DNA from: Azolla caroliniana
Taxonomy: Eukaryota > Polypodiophyta
Direction of reading: 5' to 3'
DNA length: 64,000 bases
Assembly (NCBI GenBank): GCA_043228905.1
Contig: JBHGNT010000007.1
Coordinates: forward strand, 16,678,001 to 16,742,000
Made by a program: the position numbers and the translations under genes. Below the pieces are notes generated by a model that saw nothing but the letters and a program-made list of their open reading frames with translations, was not told where the DNA came from and did not search any database. This document shows, piece after piece, positions 50,885 to 62,720 of the stretch (positions are counted from its first letter, which is position 1; the number at the start of each line of letters is the position of its first letter).

Positions 50885-51830
50885 ACAACGTCAGGTACAA
50901 TATCTATACAATGATGGTCTATATTACGTTTAGGAGGTAACCCATGTGGCAATTCACTCAGAAAAACATCACGAAAATCATTTAAGATTTCATCGAGTTG
51001 TTGTTGTTCAAAATATGGTAAATGACCCGAGACACTATCAATATTATAAACGAGAAGGTTCGGATCAAGTACAAAATAAAATAAAGACAAATAAGTCAAC
51101 TCAGATATTGATAGAGAGGAAACAATCAAAATAGATTGCTTTTTTAAACATTGAATAAAATGAGTACAATCATTCAGAAAGTAATTCAATGGTGACCCAA
51201 TAAATAGATAAAGAAGAGTTTTTATTATAAAACCAAGGATAACCAAGTATTACATCAATGGTACAAAGATTCATTACATGGAAATATGTTTCCTCTATAT
51301 AAGTATCAATAGAAATTCCTAATGAATGAATCGCCCTATTGATGTATTGCACTCTTCCATCAGCAACGTGCACCTTATAGGTGTGATCACTTATGGTGGG
51401 TTGGATTCCCCATATCTGAACCAAGTGATCATTCAAAAGTTGTGTGAGCTTCCCAAATCAAATAAGAATCGTACGGGAGATCCATTAATATACCTGTTTG
51501 CACGTAGTAAAACATTGTGTCCCAATACATAGTGAGGGAAAGAACATTTACAATTACTTAGATGATGTGTATAGACCTCAAGGACATCAGGAATCTGACC
51601 TTTATGGTCTGCAACTTTGGTTTTGTTGTCGTGATGTTTTCGTTGGAGCTTCTTACATTGCTCTTTTGCATGACCCTTCTTTTTGCAGAATACGCAAAAA
51701 GGATTTTGTCGCTTATAATCGTGATCCATAAATCCGTTGGGTGTCTTGCGTTTCCCAGCGAATTGCGACTGCTTAGTCTCGGGCACTTTGTTGGGTTTGT
51801 TATGCTCCTTCGAAGTGTGTTGATAGCAAA
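50885..51830 (-). pseudogene. Gypsy gag knuckle, protease and RT N-terminus fragment
   Basis: Minus strand. FCVFCKKKGHAKEQC (zinc knuckle), then VRFLFDLGSSHNF (protease, DLGS in place of DSGA), HVADGRVQYINRAI, TIDVILGYPWFY, and an RT start LDEILNDFRDVFLSELPHGL. A TGA follows the LLSE near 51170 and other breaks exist. The RT is cut near 50890 by the LTR at 50043-50873. It probably belongs to the element whose 5' LTR is 52921-53369. Confidence 0.75.
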
Positions 51831-52907
51831 GGACTTGAGCTAACCAAATGGTTTGCTCCTTTTGACTGTTTGAGGTTTTATGCGTATGAGTGATAACGAA
51901 GGCATTTTCCCATATATGATTTTTAAATGAAACATATGTGGCGAGAAACCTTATTTCCCTCTCGTTAACAAGAAAACTATGTTGCTACGTTACCTAACCT
52001 CAAGGCTCATCATTACGATGACATACCCCAAAGCGCAACCTAATGGTCAAGCCATACGAGCCCTCTTTTCGTGGTAGGCCCACGTGGCCCATCACATGGT
52101 TACATCATTACGAATGTCTTCCATAATGATGATCTCATGGTGGCATCATAACCATGTAATGAGGGAAGGATGTTGGATGCGTGTGTCATAGGTGCGACCT
52201 CACTTGAAGTGGGTCAAGCCCTACGCTCTCAACATCATTGTGGCTATGATTGTTTCGTTATAACGCATAGTGAACTCGAAATGACCAATGGGGATGACAA
52301 CAAAAAAATTTGTTGAAAAAACGATGGTGACTATGACATTCTCACAAAAATTTGAGGACGGCCACCAAGATCCTTTCCCCGAAAAGGACAGCGTTTGATA
52401 TACTAAATCACGTAATAAACACATATGTATGTTTATTACATGTATATGATTAAATACATATACACGTGATTACATATGCATATATTTTAAAAAATCGTAA
52501 CATCACATAGCCAACGAATGATGTAATCGAGGCATCGAGGCACATAGCCTCTACGCACACTAAACATCCCAATTAAGGGTGAACGTAATACGCAATTGAG
52601 GTATTAACCTCATACGCATATGACACAAATCACATATCAAATATATGTCAAATGAGGTATTGATCTCATACGCATATGTATACGTTTTATACAACCAATT
52701 AATTACCACTAGAACATCATTGAATCAATGAAAAAAAACCACATATTGACTATACATGATTAGATTGGGAGATGAAAGAATAGAAAAAAATAACAAAGAG
52801 TTACCGAAGTTTGCTTGTTAATGCCTTTCTGGATCAAGGTCGATCGCACATCAATCGATCCCCATCCTACAAAAAATCAATCAACAAACGAAACATTAGA
52901 AGGAAAG
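51831..52907. other. Internal region without clear genes
   Basis: Between the gag/protease fragment and the primer site. AT-rich, with several TACGCATATG-like repeats (about 52590-52680). This is where the gag N-terminus of the minus-strand element should be, but I see no supportable frame. Confidence 0.5.
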
Positions 52908-53369
52908 CTCAGATACCAATTGTTAGAGCTAGTTACTCATGTAAGCATGAGATAAGGATATAATAGATATAAAATAAGAAAGGAGAGAGAGAAAGAAGGG
53001 TGTTGATCCACCCGACCACTCCCGAGCGAAGGGATCGGGAAAAACTAGAGCCTCGATCGGCGTCCCATACCATCGTCGTGGTGTTGAGTCGTACCTAGTG
53101 TTGGCGCGCTCGCTACAAGAGTTGACCCACCACAATGACGAAGTCTCGACGTAGTCGATAATGTATCAAATGAGGGTAGCTAGGCCTCATATTTATAGCC
53201 AAACCAAAGCCCCCATGCAAGTTCACACTTGGACTAATGGGTTATGACAATCCCAAGGATTAAAAGTAATCCTTTCCTTCTTTACACTCTCGTTTAACCG
53301 TCACATTTTATCCACGTGTATAGAATACTACGGTAAAACGTACCACGGGATACGGTCATGCCTGTAACA
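52908..53369 (-). repeat. Minus-strand LTR with tRNA-Met primer site
   Basis: LTR 52921-53369 (449 bp), minus sense TGTTACAGGC...GAGCTCTAACA (ends TGTTA/TAACA). It is followed by ATTGGTATCTGAGC (52908-52920), one mismatch from the initiator tRNA-Met site. TATAAATA lies near 53200. A decayed relative in plus orientation lies at 62282. Confidence 0.85.
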
Positions 53370-53675
53370 GCACGGTGGCTCACTCCCATTCGTGTTCAAG
53401 TTCCCAATGCGGACTATATGGTCGATCACACCCATTCATGTTCCCAGTGAGGACCACACATGGTCACTCACGCCTGTCAATGTTCCAATCTGCTGTGAGA
53501 ACCGCACAAGGTCACTCACCTAGTCTCCAGTGAGGACCACACATGGTCGCACATGTCCGTTGGTGTTCGTGTCTCCGGTGAGGACAACACATGGTTTCTC
53601 ACACCCGTCGGTGCCCCACTTCCTGCTCACCCCTACACGGTGCTTTCGAAAAGGTGGTCATAAAGGGGAGGATAA
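53370..53675 (+). repeat. Imperfect 40-50 bp tandem repeats before a polypurine tract
   Basis: About six units with CCAGTGAGGACCACACATGG and TCACTCACACCCGT in varying order, ending at a purine-rich tract (AAAGGGGAGGATAA). They are the 3' internal end of the element whose LTR starts at 53676. Confidence 0.8.
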
Positions 53676-54145
53676 TGTCACGACACAGTGACATGAAATA
53701 CATATTTGGTGAGTATTGAACCTACAACCTCACATCAACAAGATATCACGCTCAACCATTTTGATATAAGCATTCATTTGTATTTTAATATGTATTCTAT
53801 AGTCTAGCATATAGTATATTTCAAAATCAGAATATTCTAGTCGTTAGTATATTCTAGAAATATCGTATGGTATATTCTAGACGGGTATATTCTAGAGATA
53901 TTTCTCGAGTATATTCTAGAGATATCCAATCTCGAAACTTGTATAAATACTTGTAACCTCCTTGGTCCCTTTCAATGGATTCAATGTCAGTCATTGACAC
54001 ATCAATCTAGTATTCTCATTTTGCCCCATCTTGTCTCCTCGATCTTCCTCTCTGTCTTCATGCTCTTGATTCCTTCCTAGGTTCTTAAGTTCTACGCTCT
54101 TAGCCCCATCATCTCTGCTCCGTTCCCATCCGCAGTTGGTGTGTC
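53676..54145 (+). repeat. Chromovirus-type LTR, 3' end uncertain
   Basis: Starts TGTCACGACA. Contains an antisense tRNA-like stretch (53710-53765), many TATATTCTAGA repeats, TATAAATA near 53941 and AATGGATTCAA 32-33 bases later, a variant of the self-primer start in families A and B. It passes into an integrase fragment without a primer site, so the end is truncated or rearranged. Confidence 0.65.
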
Positions 54146-54470
54146 GGTGACACCCGCTCCCCATACACTTCAAGTGGATGGTGGATCTAGTCATGATGCC
54201 AATGGGGGTACGCCAAATGAGGTACTTGGTGCTTGCACGAGAGGATTTGACGAACCAAGTCGAAGGACGAGCACCAACGACAATGCCACGTACCAACTTG
54301 CGGAGCTCGACGAGACAAGGATGGTTGTACTAGTTGTGGGGACGAGGATCAAGGTCTTCAAGAAGCGTCAAGAGGCGGAACCGGATCCGGAGGTGGAGAA
54401 CGAGGACGTAGACGAGGGCAAGGAGCCAGATGAGGACTATATGGGTGACGGATCAAAAGAGGATGAGTAA
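54146..54470 (+). pseudogene. Family C-like integrase remnant with internal deletion
   Basis: One frame reads HFKWMVDLVMMPMGVRQMRY then LTNQVEGR as in family C integrase. At about 54275 it joins the C-terminal part (NATYQLAELDETRMVVLVVG, IKVFKKRQEAEPDPEVENED) in another frame. The catalytic core between them is deleted. Confidence 0.8.
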
Positions 54471-54482
54471 GAGTCAATCCAG

Positions 54483-55323
54483 TCTCGTGAGGATTTTCGG
54501 CTATGGTGGGAAAACCCGAGCGGGATGAATAAAATGGGGATGTGCAACATTGCACGTGCACTTGATAGAATTGTAAAATAAAGTAACAAATGTAAAAGGA
54601 AGGGTAGATTGTAAGGTGCTAAAAGTGCACTACAAAGTTTGTGAAGTACTTTATAGAATTGTAAAATAAAGTAACAAATGTAAAAGGAATGGTAGAATGT
54701 AATGTGCTAAACGTGCACTACAAAGTTTGTGAAGTATATAGGTGATGTGTACTTAGGGGCTCATGCACATGTAGACTAAAGGGGAGTGCATGGGAGTACG
54801 GATATAGAGGGTAGTGGCATAGAGTGTGAGGGGAGAGAGTTAAGGCCCCATCAATCTAAGATCAAGGGAAATATTCCCCATTAAAAGAAGGGGATTTGAC
54901 CCCTCCGTATGTAATGTGCCTCACCCCTTACTACTATAAAAGGGGGGTCACTTTTGAAGGGCTTTCACTTTTGGGGGTTTCTTTGGGGTCGCCATTTTGT
55001 TGGTTTGTGTAGACCATTAGGGTTTCAGGTCTTAGGATTTCGGGTTTAGGGTTTCGTTTAGGGTTTCATTCTTCTTCTTCTTCTTTTACCTATCCGGTTA
55101 GGGTTTCATTTAGCGGTTTACATTCGACCTACGTGGCCATGGTTGTAACTCATGTGGTGTTTTCGTAATATAATCATTTGATGGATCTTGTCTTGTCTTT
55201 AATCTTAATCTCTCCGATCTTAACCTCTCTAACCTTAACCCTTGTACTCGGTTAAACTCTCAAGCTTCCTTCCCTTTCCTCACTCCCTAGTCCAAGACCC
55301 TTGCGGTCTCGTCCTACCCGACA
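54483..55323 (+). repeat. Family C-type LTR
   Basis: About 841 bp. The start (GAGGATTTTCGGCTATGG, GATGTGCAACATTGCAC) matches the LTR at 30262, with the terminal TG changed. It contains an 88-bp tandem duplication (about 54566-54740), TATAAAAGGGGGG near 54949, and ends TACCCGACA after CTAGTCCAAGACC. Confidence 0.75.
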
Positions 55324-55412
55324 CACACGCGTGGATTTCCATGAAACCGGAATTCTCCACTACTTCTCTAGATTGACACATACTGGAGGATGTGCGGTTT
55401 GGTGGAGGTGGA

Positions 55413-55869
55413 TGTCATGGAGGATTCCGGACACAAAGGGAAAACTCGTCGACCACGTGTGAACAGGGGTGTGCGCGGATGCATGTGAGAGAGGTCTTTG
55501 CCTAAAACAATTGTAAATAACATAGGACTAATAAATACAAAACCAGATAGTTTTTAATAGGTACTTTATGATCCCACAAAAAGAGGGGGAATAATAGCAT
55601 GTGATGGCAAAGAATCGTGGGAGAAACTTTGACAAAAACGGTTGTAATAACAGCCTGATTTAACGTCGACCCTCCTGCGCTTCGGAGCTATAAAAGGGAG
55701 GGAAAGTGTCTGTTATGAGGGATCGGGTTTTTTTGAGCGGGGAAGGTGCTATTGGACTGGGGATCAAAGTATCGTAAGTTTCTGCTCTGTGCATTTGGTT
55801 AGGTGGTGTGAGGCCTCTGCTCCCGCTGGAAGCCTATGTGCTCTTGAGTTCCAAACAGAGGCTCACTAA

Positions 55870-55907
<38 letters not shown>

Positions 55908-56307
55908 GCGCGCACGCATGCGAACACACTCGAGGAGCTCCAAGCTCTGTATCTGGCCCAAGGCCAGCCCTATATCTTGTTTCTCTGCTTAATTAATTAT
56001 TTGGTTTACTATATCCAAGCTCTCTCTCTGTGCCCACTACTCCAGTCTCTTCATGTTGTGTCATATTGTGTCTCGTTTGTGGTGTTTGGGGAGGAGTCGT
56101 TCTCCCCTCCTCTGTTCTGCGGTTACCGTCTTGCTTCTAGGAGCCCGTGTGCTCATCTTCTGGTATCGGATATAGTTTTACGAGCCCATTTGCTCAGAAA
56201 ACGGACTCCGACAACCAACCTTAGTAGTCGCTCGCTCTTAGGCTCCTTGGTCCGAGACCCCGATGGTCCCACCCGAGCCGACCTGCAAGTCGTAGATATT
56301 CGCGACA
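55413..56307 (+). repeat. Second family C-type LTR with GT microsatellite
   Basis: About 895 bp, TGTCATGGAG...TTCGCGACA, preceded by GGTGGAGGTGGA (polypurine tract). TATAAAAGGGAGGG near 55691. A 34-bp (GT)n lies at 55872-55905. The end matches the family C left LTR end. Confidence 0.75.
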
Positions 56308-56425
56308 AGGTCGGATTCACCAAATTTATGTCATGAAATTACGCGAGTGCGTGTGAAATCTGAGCAAGAACACCAAGGACTTGAACCAGAGAGGATGGGT
56401 TGACTAGGAGGGTGTGACATTTGGT
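56308..56425. other. No feature recognised
   Basis: Short unique stretch after the LTR. A TGTCATGAAATT at 56329 resembles an LTR start, but I could not find the rest. Confidence 0.4.
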
Positions 56426-56690
56426 GACTCGAAGGTACCCGACATTCAAAAGCTCCTAGGAGTCGAAAGGTCTCAGGACTCGAAGGCTCTTCACAATCAA
56501 ACGCTCCTAACAATAGAAGGCTCGTGAGACTCGAAGGCTCTTCAGAATCAAAGGCTCATCTTAGTCGAAGGCTCGCCAGACTTGAAGACTCCTCAAAGTC
56601 GAAGGCTCCTCCAACTCTAAGGCTCACTAGAGTTGAAGGCTTGTCATAATTGAAGGCTCTTCCGAGTCAAACGCTCTTCAGGTTAGGTTT
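56426..56690 (+). repeat. 18-bp-type minisatellite
   Basis: About 14 degenerate units of GACTCGAAGGCTCNTCA with variable spacers, ending in GGTTTAGGGTTTAGGGGG. Confidence 0.88.
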
Positions 56691-58479
56691 AGGGTTTAGG
56701 GGGGGTGCTTTTTTTATTTTAGCATGCACCATGCTTTTTCCCCACTTACATGTTGTACTTGTCCTTTTGGCTCCTTGATGGAAGCAAAAAGGTAATCATA
56801 ATGTCTAGATTCCAATCATTCATTTACTTAGTCTCCTATGGTCCAAGGAGTACCTCCAACCTTCGACCTCCCTCTAATAGACAAGCTCTTAGTAATTGAG
56901 CTAAGACTTTTTGTTGTTTTTAAATGGAACTTGTTATTTATCCTTCATACCACAACCTTGATCTATCGTTCAATCTTGTTGATATTCCTAGTTTAACTTA
57001 TTTCCTCCTATGCATTTCCCACATCACAACAATGCCCTCTTGATTCACTATTCCTTGATAATCTGTTTGCTATTGAAGCCTTGCCTCTCTCAAAATGTTG
57101 ATCCTTGACAATGAGCTCTTCTTCACTTTTTGTAAGTTTAAAGAATGTGCTTCCCAAAATAGTAACTTTTCTTTCATAGGACCCTACTTTTGTAGGTTTA
57201 AGGAAGGTGCTTCCCAATAGTAACTTTTCTTTTGGAGGACCTAACTTTGAAACTCGACGATGGCAACAAATTTGGCAACAAGCAAATCTTTTTCTTACTA
57301 TGTATCGCACTTATATATTTCATGTACTATACATCATCTACCTTTTGTTATTTTTAAGGAGATTTGAAACCAATATCTTATTGTTTCTTGGGTTAGCTCT
57401 TGTAAGTTAAGCTATAACATCTTATAGCTCGTTCTCTATTATCTATTGGATCATAACCTTTAACCTACAATATAACTCAAATCCTATGCATTCTTTTCCA
57501 ATGCACACTTCGCCACATCTTGATAACATACGGAAACAAGAGTGTATTTCCAAGGACATCATGAAAAAGACAACATTACCCCATTCATTTGTGTATGTTC
57601 TTTAGGGAATTTGAATGAGTTTCCCATTGACATGTGCTACACATTCAATTTTGTAATCTTGCTTTTAGTTTCAGAAACATACACCCAAGCAAAACCTTTT
57701 GAGTTGGAGGAAATTTGAGAATCATATATGTTATGATGTCATATGCACAAAACAACACATGTAAGGTCATACAAAATAATGCCACACATGGCATGCAATG
57801 TTGGGAATACAAAAAGTAAATTCTAAGGAAGCAAAAACCATCCATGAAGTAATGTTGGCCATTACAAGAATGATATTGGAAGGAGATTTTTTAATGTTCC
57901 ATAATTAGTCATGTGTAACTCCCCCCTCTCGATTCAAATAGTTAAATATTGAAGGGACCTCGTTTCATACCTAGAAATTGTGCTACTATATTGAACATGT
58001 TGCAATCATTCTTCTTCTGATGAAAAAGTCCTAATTCAAACAAATGCAAATACACGCTTGATGGTGGTATCTCAGACCACACATCACAAGAACATTGGTC
58101 CTCACACGTACGAAACACAAACCATTTCCCACACGTGTCATGCATTAAAAGAGATATCCACTCAACGTTGATTTCCTACTAGAATGACACTTTCGCCTTT
58201 GCAAATTTTGTGATGGGAATGTTGGAGTTCATGGCAAGATGGATCCATTTCCCTCTCCAATTCGATCAAAGGTGTGACACTCAAACACCTCTTTGGGGAG
58301 TTCCTACTCAGAATGACCATTTCTTCCGTACTCTGGGAATTTGACAAAAGGGCGAGCGAGGGTCTAAAAAAAAACCCTGGGGTAACAGCCTCACCAATTT
58401 CGAGGTTTGCAAATATTTTTATGGTGGCCGAGACTAGAACCACATGAGCCCAACACATGGCCCGACTTGACATGACCAC
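56691..58479. other. AT-rich intergenic DNA with a short direct duplication
   Basis: An antisense tRNA-like stretch is visible near 56850-56910. A unit of about 55 bp containing GTGCTTCCCAA and AGTAACTTTTCTTT occurs twice at 57125-57240. I found no supportable coding frame. Short frames in this stretch have no recognisable domains. Confidence 0.5.
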
Positions 58480-58620
58480 TTTCCCCTTGACAATGGGCGA
58501 GTTTTCCCCGTGACAATGGGCAAGACAACCATTTTCCCCGTGACAATGGGCGAGACGACCATTTTTTCCCCATGACAATGGACAAGAAGAACATTTCCCC
58601 CTTGACAATGGGCGAGGCTC
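58480..58620 (-). repeat. 30-bp tandem repeats downstream of the F-box gene
   Basis: About five units of TTCCCCGTGACAATGGGCGA plus a variable GACGACCAT part. They lie about 110 bases beyond the F-box stop codon, possibly in its 3' flank. Confidence 0.88.
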
Positions 58621-58726
58621 GAACCCCAACTGGTCGGCAAAAAAAAACTCTTTGAACTCCCGCGACACGAACGGGTCAGTCGGCCAGCCAGCCCAATAGA
58701 GATGAGATCAACCAAGAGATTTTACG

Positions 58727-60040
58727 TTAGCTAACAAACGAGAGGGCGAGGTCGCAATTGACCGCATCCGGCAACCGGAGCCACTCCCAATGCTCGGTCA
58801 TGAGGTCCACACGGAGCGCCCGGGCGGACCCCATGGCCATGACCACCACCTCGTCCCCGTGGCCCGAGTAGCGGACAGCCGCGGGCGCGGCGGCCTTCCG
58901 GGACTCGGCCGCCTCCACAGCCAGCGCCTCGGCCATGCCACGTGGCACGCGTGCCACCTCCCGCCAGAAGCCTTCCGTACATACGTCACCCTCCGCACGC
59001 TCCCACACCACGCCCATCTCCACCGTTTCCGCCGCCGCCGTTTCCTCCTCCCGATACCTCGTTGTACGCCTGGCCGCGCCCACCAGTAAGAGGCGGCCTT
59101 TCCAGCCTTGTATCAGCTTAGGCGGCGCGTCCAGGAACCGGCGGAGCCGCTTGGCTCGAACCTCTGCAGCTTCAAAGACGAGCTCTCCTGGGAGCCCCCA
59201 AGCCAGACGCCTCCAGATGCACCCCCTCACATCGAAGCTTACGATGGAACGAGATTCGGGATTGATGGCGTAGATGACCTCCCCCACACACTCCGCTCGG
59301 CTCGAGAAGGAGATGGCTTGGCCCGAACCGTGCGAGCCGCCTGAGCTGCTGCACGAAGTGGTCGGAATGTCGATCAGTTTCCATTGGGCGAGCTCGGAAT
59401 TAAAGAGGTGGAGGGAGAGGGATCCTCCGGTGTGGAGGAGGAGGAGGAGGACCCAGAATTGGCAGTGATTGGAGGGAGTTGCTGTGATGGCCCATAGCTT
59501 GGAGAGAGCTATGGCGGTGGAGACAGGGGGTGGGTTGGGTATGGGCGCCCATTGATCAGAGAAAGGGGAGCCCACAATGAATTGGGAATTCTGAGTGGGC
59601 GTGATCGATGAGGATTCGAAATGTGTGCGTATGCAGAGGAGGCGAGACACAGGGTGCCCCACCCATTCCCGCACAAAGGGAGAAGGTAGCCCCAGGTCTG
59701 TCCGATGGGCGGGGGCAGCATCATCCGAAGAAGAAGAAGAAGAAGAAGATGGGCCGCCAATCTTAGCGGGCAAGATGGCGGAGATTTTGACTGTATGGTT
59801 GTAGAGGAGGAGAGACGGGGGGCGTTGCTGCCCGCGTGGCCCTTGCGCCCGCTCTTGCAGCCGATCGAACCATGGGGAGCTCACGCACGTCCGCCACGCT
59901 CGGCATACGGGCTTCACTCGGGCCGCCTCCGCGGTCGAGAGATGGGCGAGAATGAGGTCCGATAGGTCGGACGGGAGTAGGCTCCATAGGCTTGGTGGCC
60001 TCGGTGGAGGAGATGGAGGTTGAAGATGGGATGGAGCCAT
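58727..60040 (-). CDS. F-box protein, likely host gene
   Basis: A single-exon frame of 437 aa, GC-rich (unlike the AT-rich transposon DNA around it), with no stop. A Pro-rich N-terminus leads to an F-box at about 17-62 (LWSLLPSDLSDLILAHLSTA, then VCRAWRTCVSSPWF). This motif binds SKP1 to form an SCF ubiquitin ligase. The rest, about 75-435, has features of a beta-propeller/Kelch-like substrate domain as in plant F-box/kelch proteins: a Ser tract at about 98-106 (TCT/TCA microsatellite), LHLFNSELAQWKLIDIPTT, SIVSFDVRGCIWRRLAWGLP and DLMTEHWEWLRLP. The partner substrate cannot be told. The start at 60040 is the ATG giving the full Pro-rich N-terminus. Its surroundings are tandemly duplicated upstream, creating three more ATGs. 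It is the only gene here I judge to be a resident cellular gene. Confidence 0.85.
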   Translation of the reverse strand: MAPSHLQPPSPPPRPPSLWSLLPSDLSDLILAHLSTAEAARVKPVCRAWRTCVSSPWFDRLQERAQGPRGQQRPPSLLLYNHTVKISAILPAKIGGPSSSSSSSSDDAAPAHRTDLGLPSPFVREWVGHPVSRLLCIRTHFESSSITPTQNSQFIVGSPFSDQWAPIPNPPPVSTAIALSKLWAITATPSNHCQFWVLLLLLHTGGSLSLHLFNSELAQWKLIDIPTTSCSSSGGSHGSGQAISFSSRAECVGEVIYAINPESRSIVSFDVRGCIWRRLAWGLPGELVFEAAEVRAKRLRRFLDAPPKLIQGWKGRLLLVGAARRTTRYREEETAAAETVEMGVVWERAEGDVCTEGFWREVARVPRGMAEALAVEAAESRKAAAPAAVRYSGHGDEVVVMAMGSARALRVDLMTEHWEWLRLPDAVNCDLALSFVS

Positions 60041-60265
60041 TGATTGAAATAGAGGTACACAATACTACTAGTAGCTATATGGAGATGGAAGTTGAAGATG
60101 GGATGGAACCATTGATTGAAATAGAGGTAACAATACTACTAGTAGCTAGGTATATGGAGATGGAAGTTGAAGATGGGATGGAACCATTGATTGAAATAGA
60201 GGTAACATTACCACTAGTAGCTACATGGAGATGGAGCCATTGATTGGAATAGAGGTAACAATACC
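60000..60265 (-). repeat. Tandem duplications around the F-box start codon (uORFs)
   Basis: Units of 72, 75 and 53 bp copy the start-codon region, placing extra ATGs at 60112, 60187 and 60240 (minus). Each opens a short frame beginning like the real protein (MVPSHLQLPSPY or MAPSPCSY) and ends at a TAG or in-unit stop. If transcribed, they would be upstream ORFs ahead of the true ATG at 60040. Confidence 0.88.
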
Positions 60266-62281
60266 ACTAAGTTAGTAACTATATGTGCACCATGGAGCTA
60301 GAAGCCAATAAGCATGTGTGTATAGAAGGAAACTTACAACATTTTCATATAGTGCTTGCTTGGATAGGGAGAGACAAAAAGGGAAGAAAATATTTCATGT
60401 AGAGTGTGGATAGGGGAGACTTGACACATAGGATTGTTACGGGGACATCGACTCATGAAAAACCAATAATAAATGTGGAGACATACCAAGAGTGTGGAGC
60501 CCCCCCCTCCCCCAATCCCGAGTGTTCGGGAGACCCGTCACCCCGTCTATCAAAAGAAGTCAGTCGAACCTATGAACTCGTCCCCATTGAAATTTTGAGT
60601 AGGTGACATTGGCTAGCGAACATCTTTTGCTTACCGATCACTCAATAATGCAGATTAAAATCCATAAATTTGTTGCTATCGAAATGCTTGCTTGACATTC
60701 GGCGCATGGCCCACATCTCTACACATGGAAGAATCGTGCAACATAAATATATCAGAAAGTTCCCATAGGATGATGGCATTTCCCCGTATTTGAAATCGTG
60801 GTTATTTGATGATGCACATTGCACAAGAAATCTCTATGTAGGATCGGATTTCTAATAGTACATCCCCATAAAGTTGTTGTACATGCCCTCTTGTTTCTTC
60901 TTATGCCAAACATGGAAAGTGAAGTCAATCTATTACATAATTATTCAATTTTCTTTGCTATGCATAATGTGAGAGCATGATCTGCATATGAGTCGGTATT
61001 GGAGAAGAAATTGATGAAGTAATGCACGCCTTTTTGTTTTTACATGACCTTGAGCCAATGTGCTACTATGTTTACATATCAAATTGCATTAGTCATTCAC
61101 GATATGTGTACACCATTTTATTATAACCGAGACATTAACCATGCTAATCCTATTGGGCCATTGTATATACCTTTACAAAAGTTGACAATATCTTATCTTC
61201 TCTACTTTGGACAAGGTACCCACCTCATAAACATGATTGTTGTACTTATCCCCAAAAGGTATATAAAGAATTTGAAGAATTAATGTAAAAGAGGGATTTT
61301 GGAGGTTCGCATATCCTCCCACCATCAATATTGGGCACATCTCCATGCTTCCTAGTAGTCAGTTCTTCCAACACCACCAAAATTCTAGCCACTCTTGTAT
61401 TGACATGAGATCTTACCATATTGATACGACATCGCCAACTGAGTGGCAACTCGCACTACTCTCTAATGGCACACTTCTATGTAGAGCCCCATATTGATGT
61501 GCTCTTTTAAAACTCACACATAAAAGATCAAAGATACATTATCTTCTTGCTTCTTTTATTATATTTTCCACTTCCCTTTATGCCACCATTTTCCATTATT
61601 CACTTATCCATCATGTATTTAAAATGAAAAAATATCTCCACATCTTTCTTAATCAAGAACTAGTCAACCACATAGTTGCAAGTTGCATGGATAGTTTAAC
61701 CAACATAATAATAATTCGAACATTTATCTTATACATAGTGATACACACCCCCTCCCACTTTAAATATTGTTTCAAGTTTTACGTAAGTACAAATCATGTA
61801 TGCATGACCTTCAAAACCATTTAATTCCCACAATTATTCTTGTAACCATGTCAAGGGTACCTATCTACAAGATGTAGATCAAACTTCGAAATGGCAACCT
61901 GAAGTGACGTCGGGCTAGTTCTCACACTCTAGACGCCGTCCAACTCAAAAGTTCGATCATTAAACTTATAGGTTTGTCTAAATTCTTAAGGAACCTCCCT
62001 AGAGTCCTCCCACAACTCAACGCTTTTATGGTACCAACTGCCTCTAGGGCAAACAAGTACCAAGAGATGTGCTTAAGGCTTCCAATATCACATAATCTAC
62101 CAACTACCTTCAAGATGCGACGAAATTCAAATAGGAAATGCCTTCTTGACATGGGAGCGTCAACTCTCATGGGATCGAATTATTACTATTCTTCATTATG
62201 ATCGCATGCTTTTTCCACAAAATGAACGTAGATGCCAAACAAGGCATTAGATTACTTCATGTATCACATTTATATCATTAT
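60266..62281. other. AT-rich region, no gene recognised
   Basis: 2 kb of AT-rich DNA upstream of the F-box gene. Several frames of 60-80 codons occur on both strands, but none has a recognisable domain or composition bias. Confidence 0.5.
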
Positions 62282-62720
62282 TGTTACAGGCATAACCATA
62301 ACTGATCACATGGTAGTTTGTACCATAGTTTTTTACATAGGGGAATAAGAGTGTGAGGGGTTGATCCACAATGTAAAGAAAGGAGAATTACTTTTAATCC
62401 CAAGGATTGAGACAACCCTTAAGGGTTAAGTTTGAACTGGCCTAGGGACCTTGGGTTTGGCTATAACTATAACGCTTAACTATCCTCATTAGGGATGATT
62501 TGAGTACATTGAGAATGTAATCTTGGGGTGAACAAACTCTTGTGGCGAGCACATCAGTACTAGGTTTGACCCGAAGCCATACTGGTAGTATGGGAAGCCA
62601 TACAAGGCTTAGGTCTGTCTCAATTCCTTCAATCGAGGTGGTCAGGTGGATCAATACCCTTCTTTCTATCTTTATCTTTTTATAATCCTATCTATTTCCA
62701 TATATTCCTACTATCATTAG
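62282..62720 (+). repeat. Decayed LTR related to 52921-53369
   Basis: Starts TGTTACAGGCATAACC and follows the minus-sense order of the LTR at 52921: ACTTTTAATCCCAAGGATT, TTTGGCTATAA, GGTCAGGTGGATCAATACCC. The 3' end fades into AT-rich DNA. Opposite orientation to its relative. Confidence 0.75.

Noticed and set aside
56686-56704. Telomere-like TTTAGGG copies
   Set aside because: Only about two copies at the end of a minisatellite; not an interstitial telomere array. The TTAGGGTTT motifs in 33000-33400 are part of a different, irregular repeat.
58162-58715. Minus-strand frames with LAHCHGEN / PLSRGK repeats
   Set aside because: They read through the 30-bp tandem repeat in two frames; no domain is recognisable.
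59992-60243. Plus-strand frame rich in MEVEDGMEPLIEIEV repeats
   Set aside because: Antisense reading of the tandemly duplicated F-box leader.
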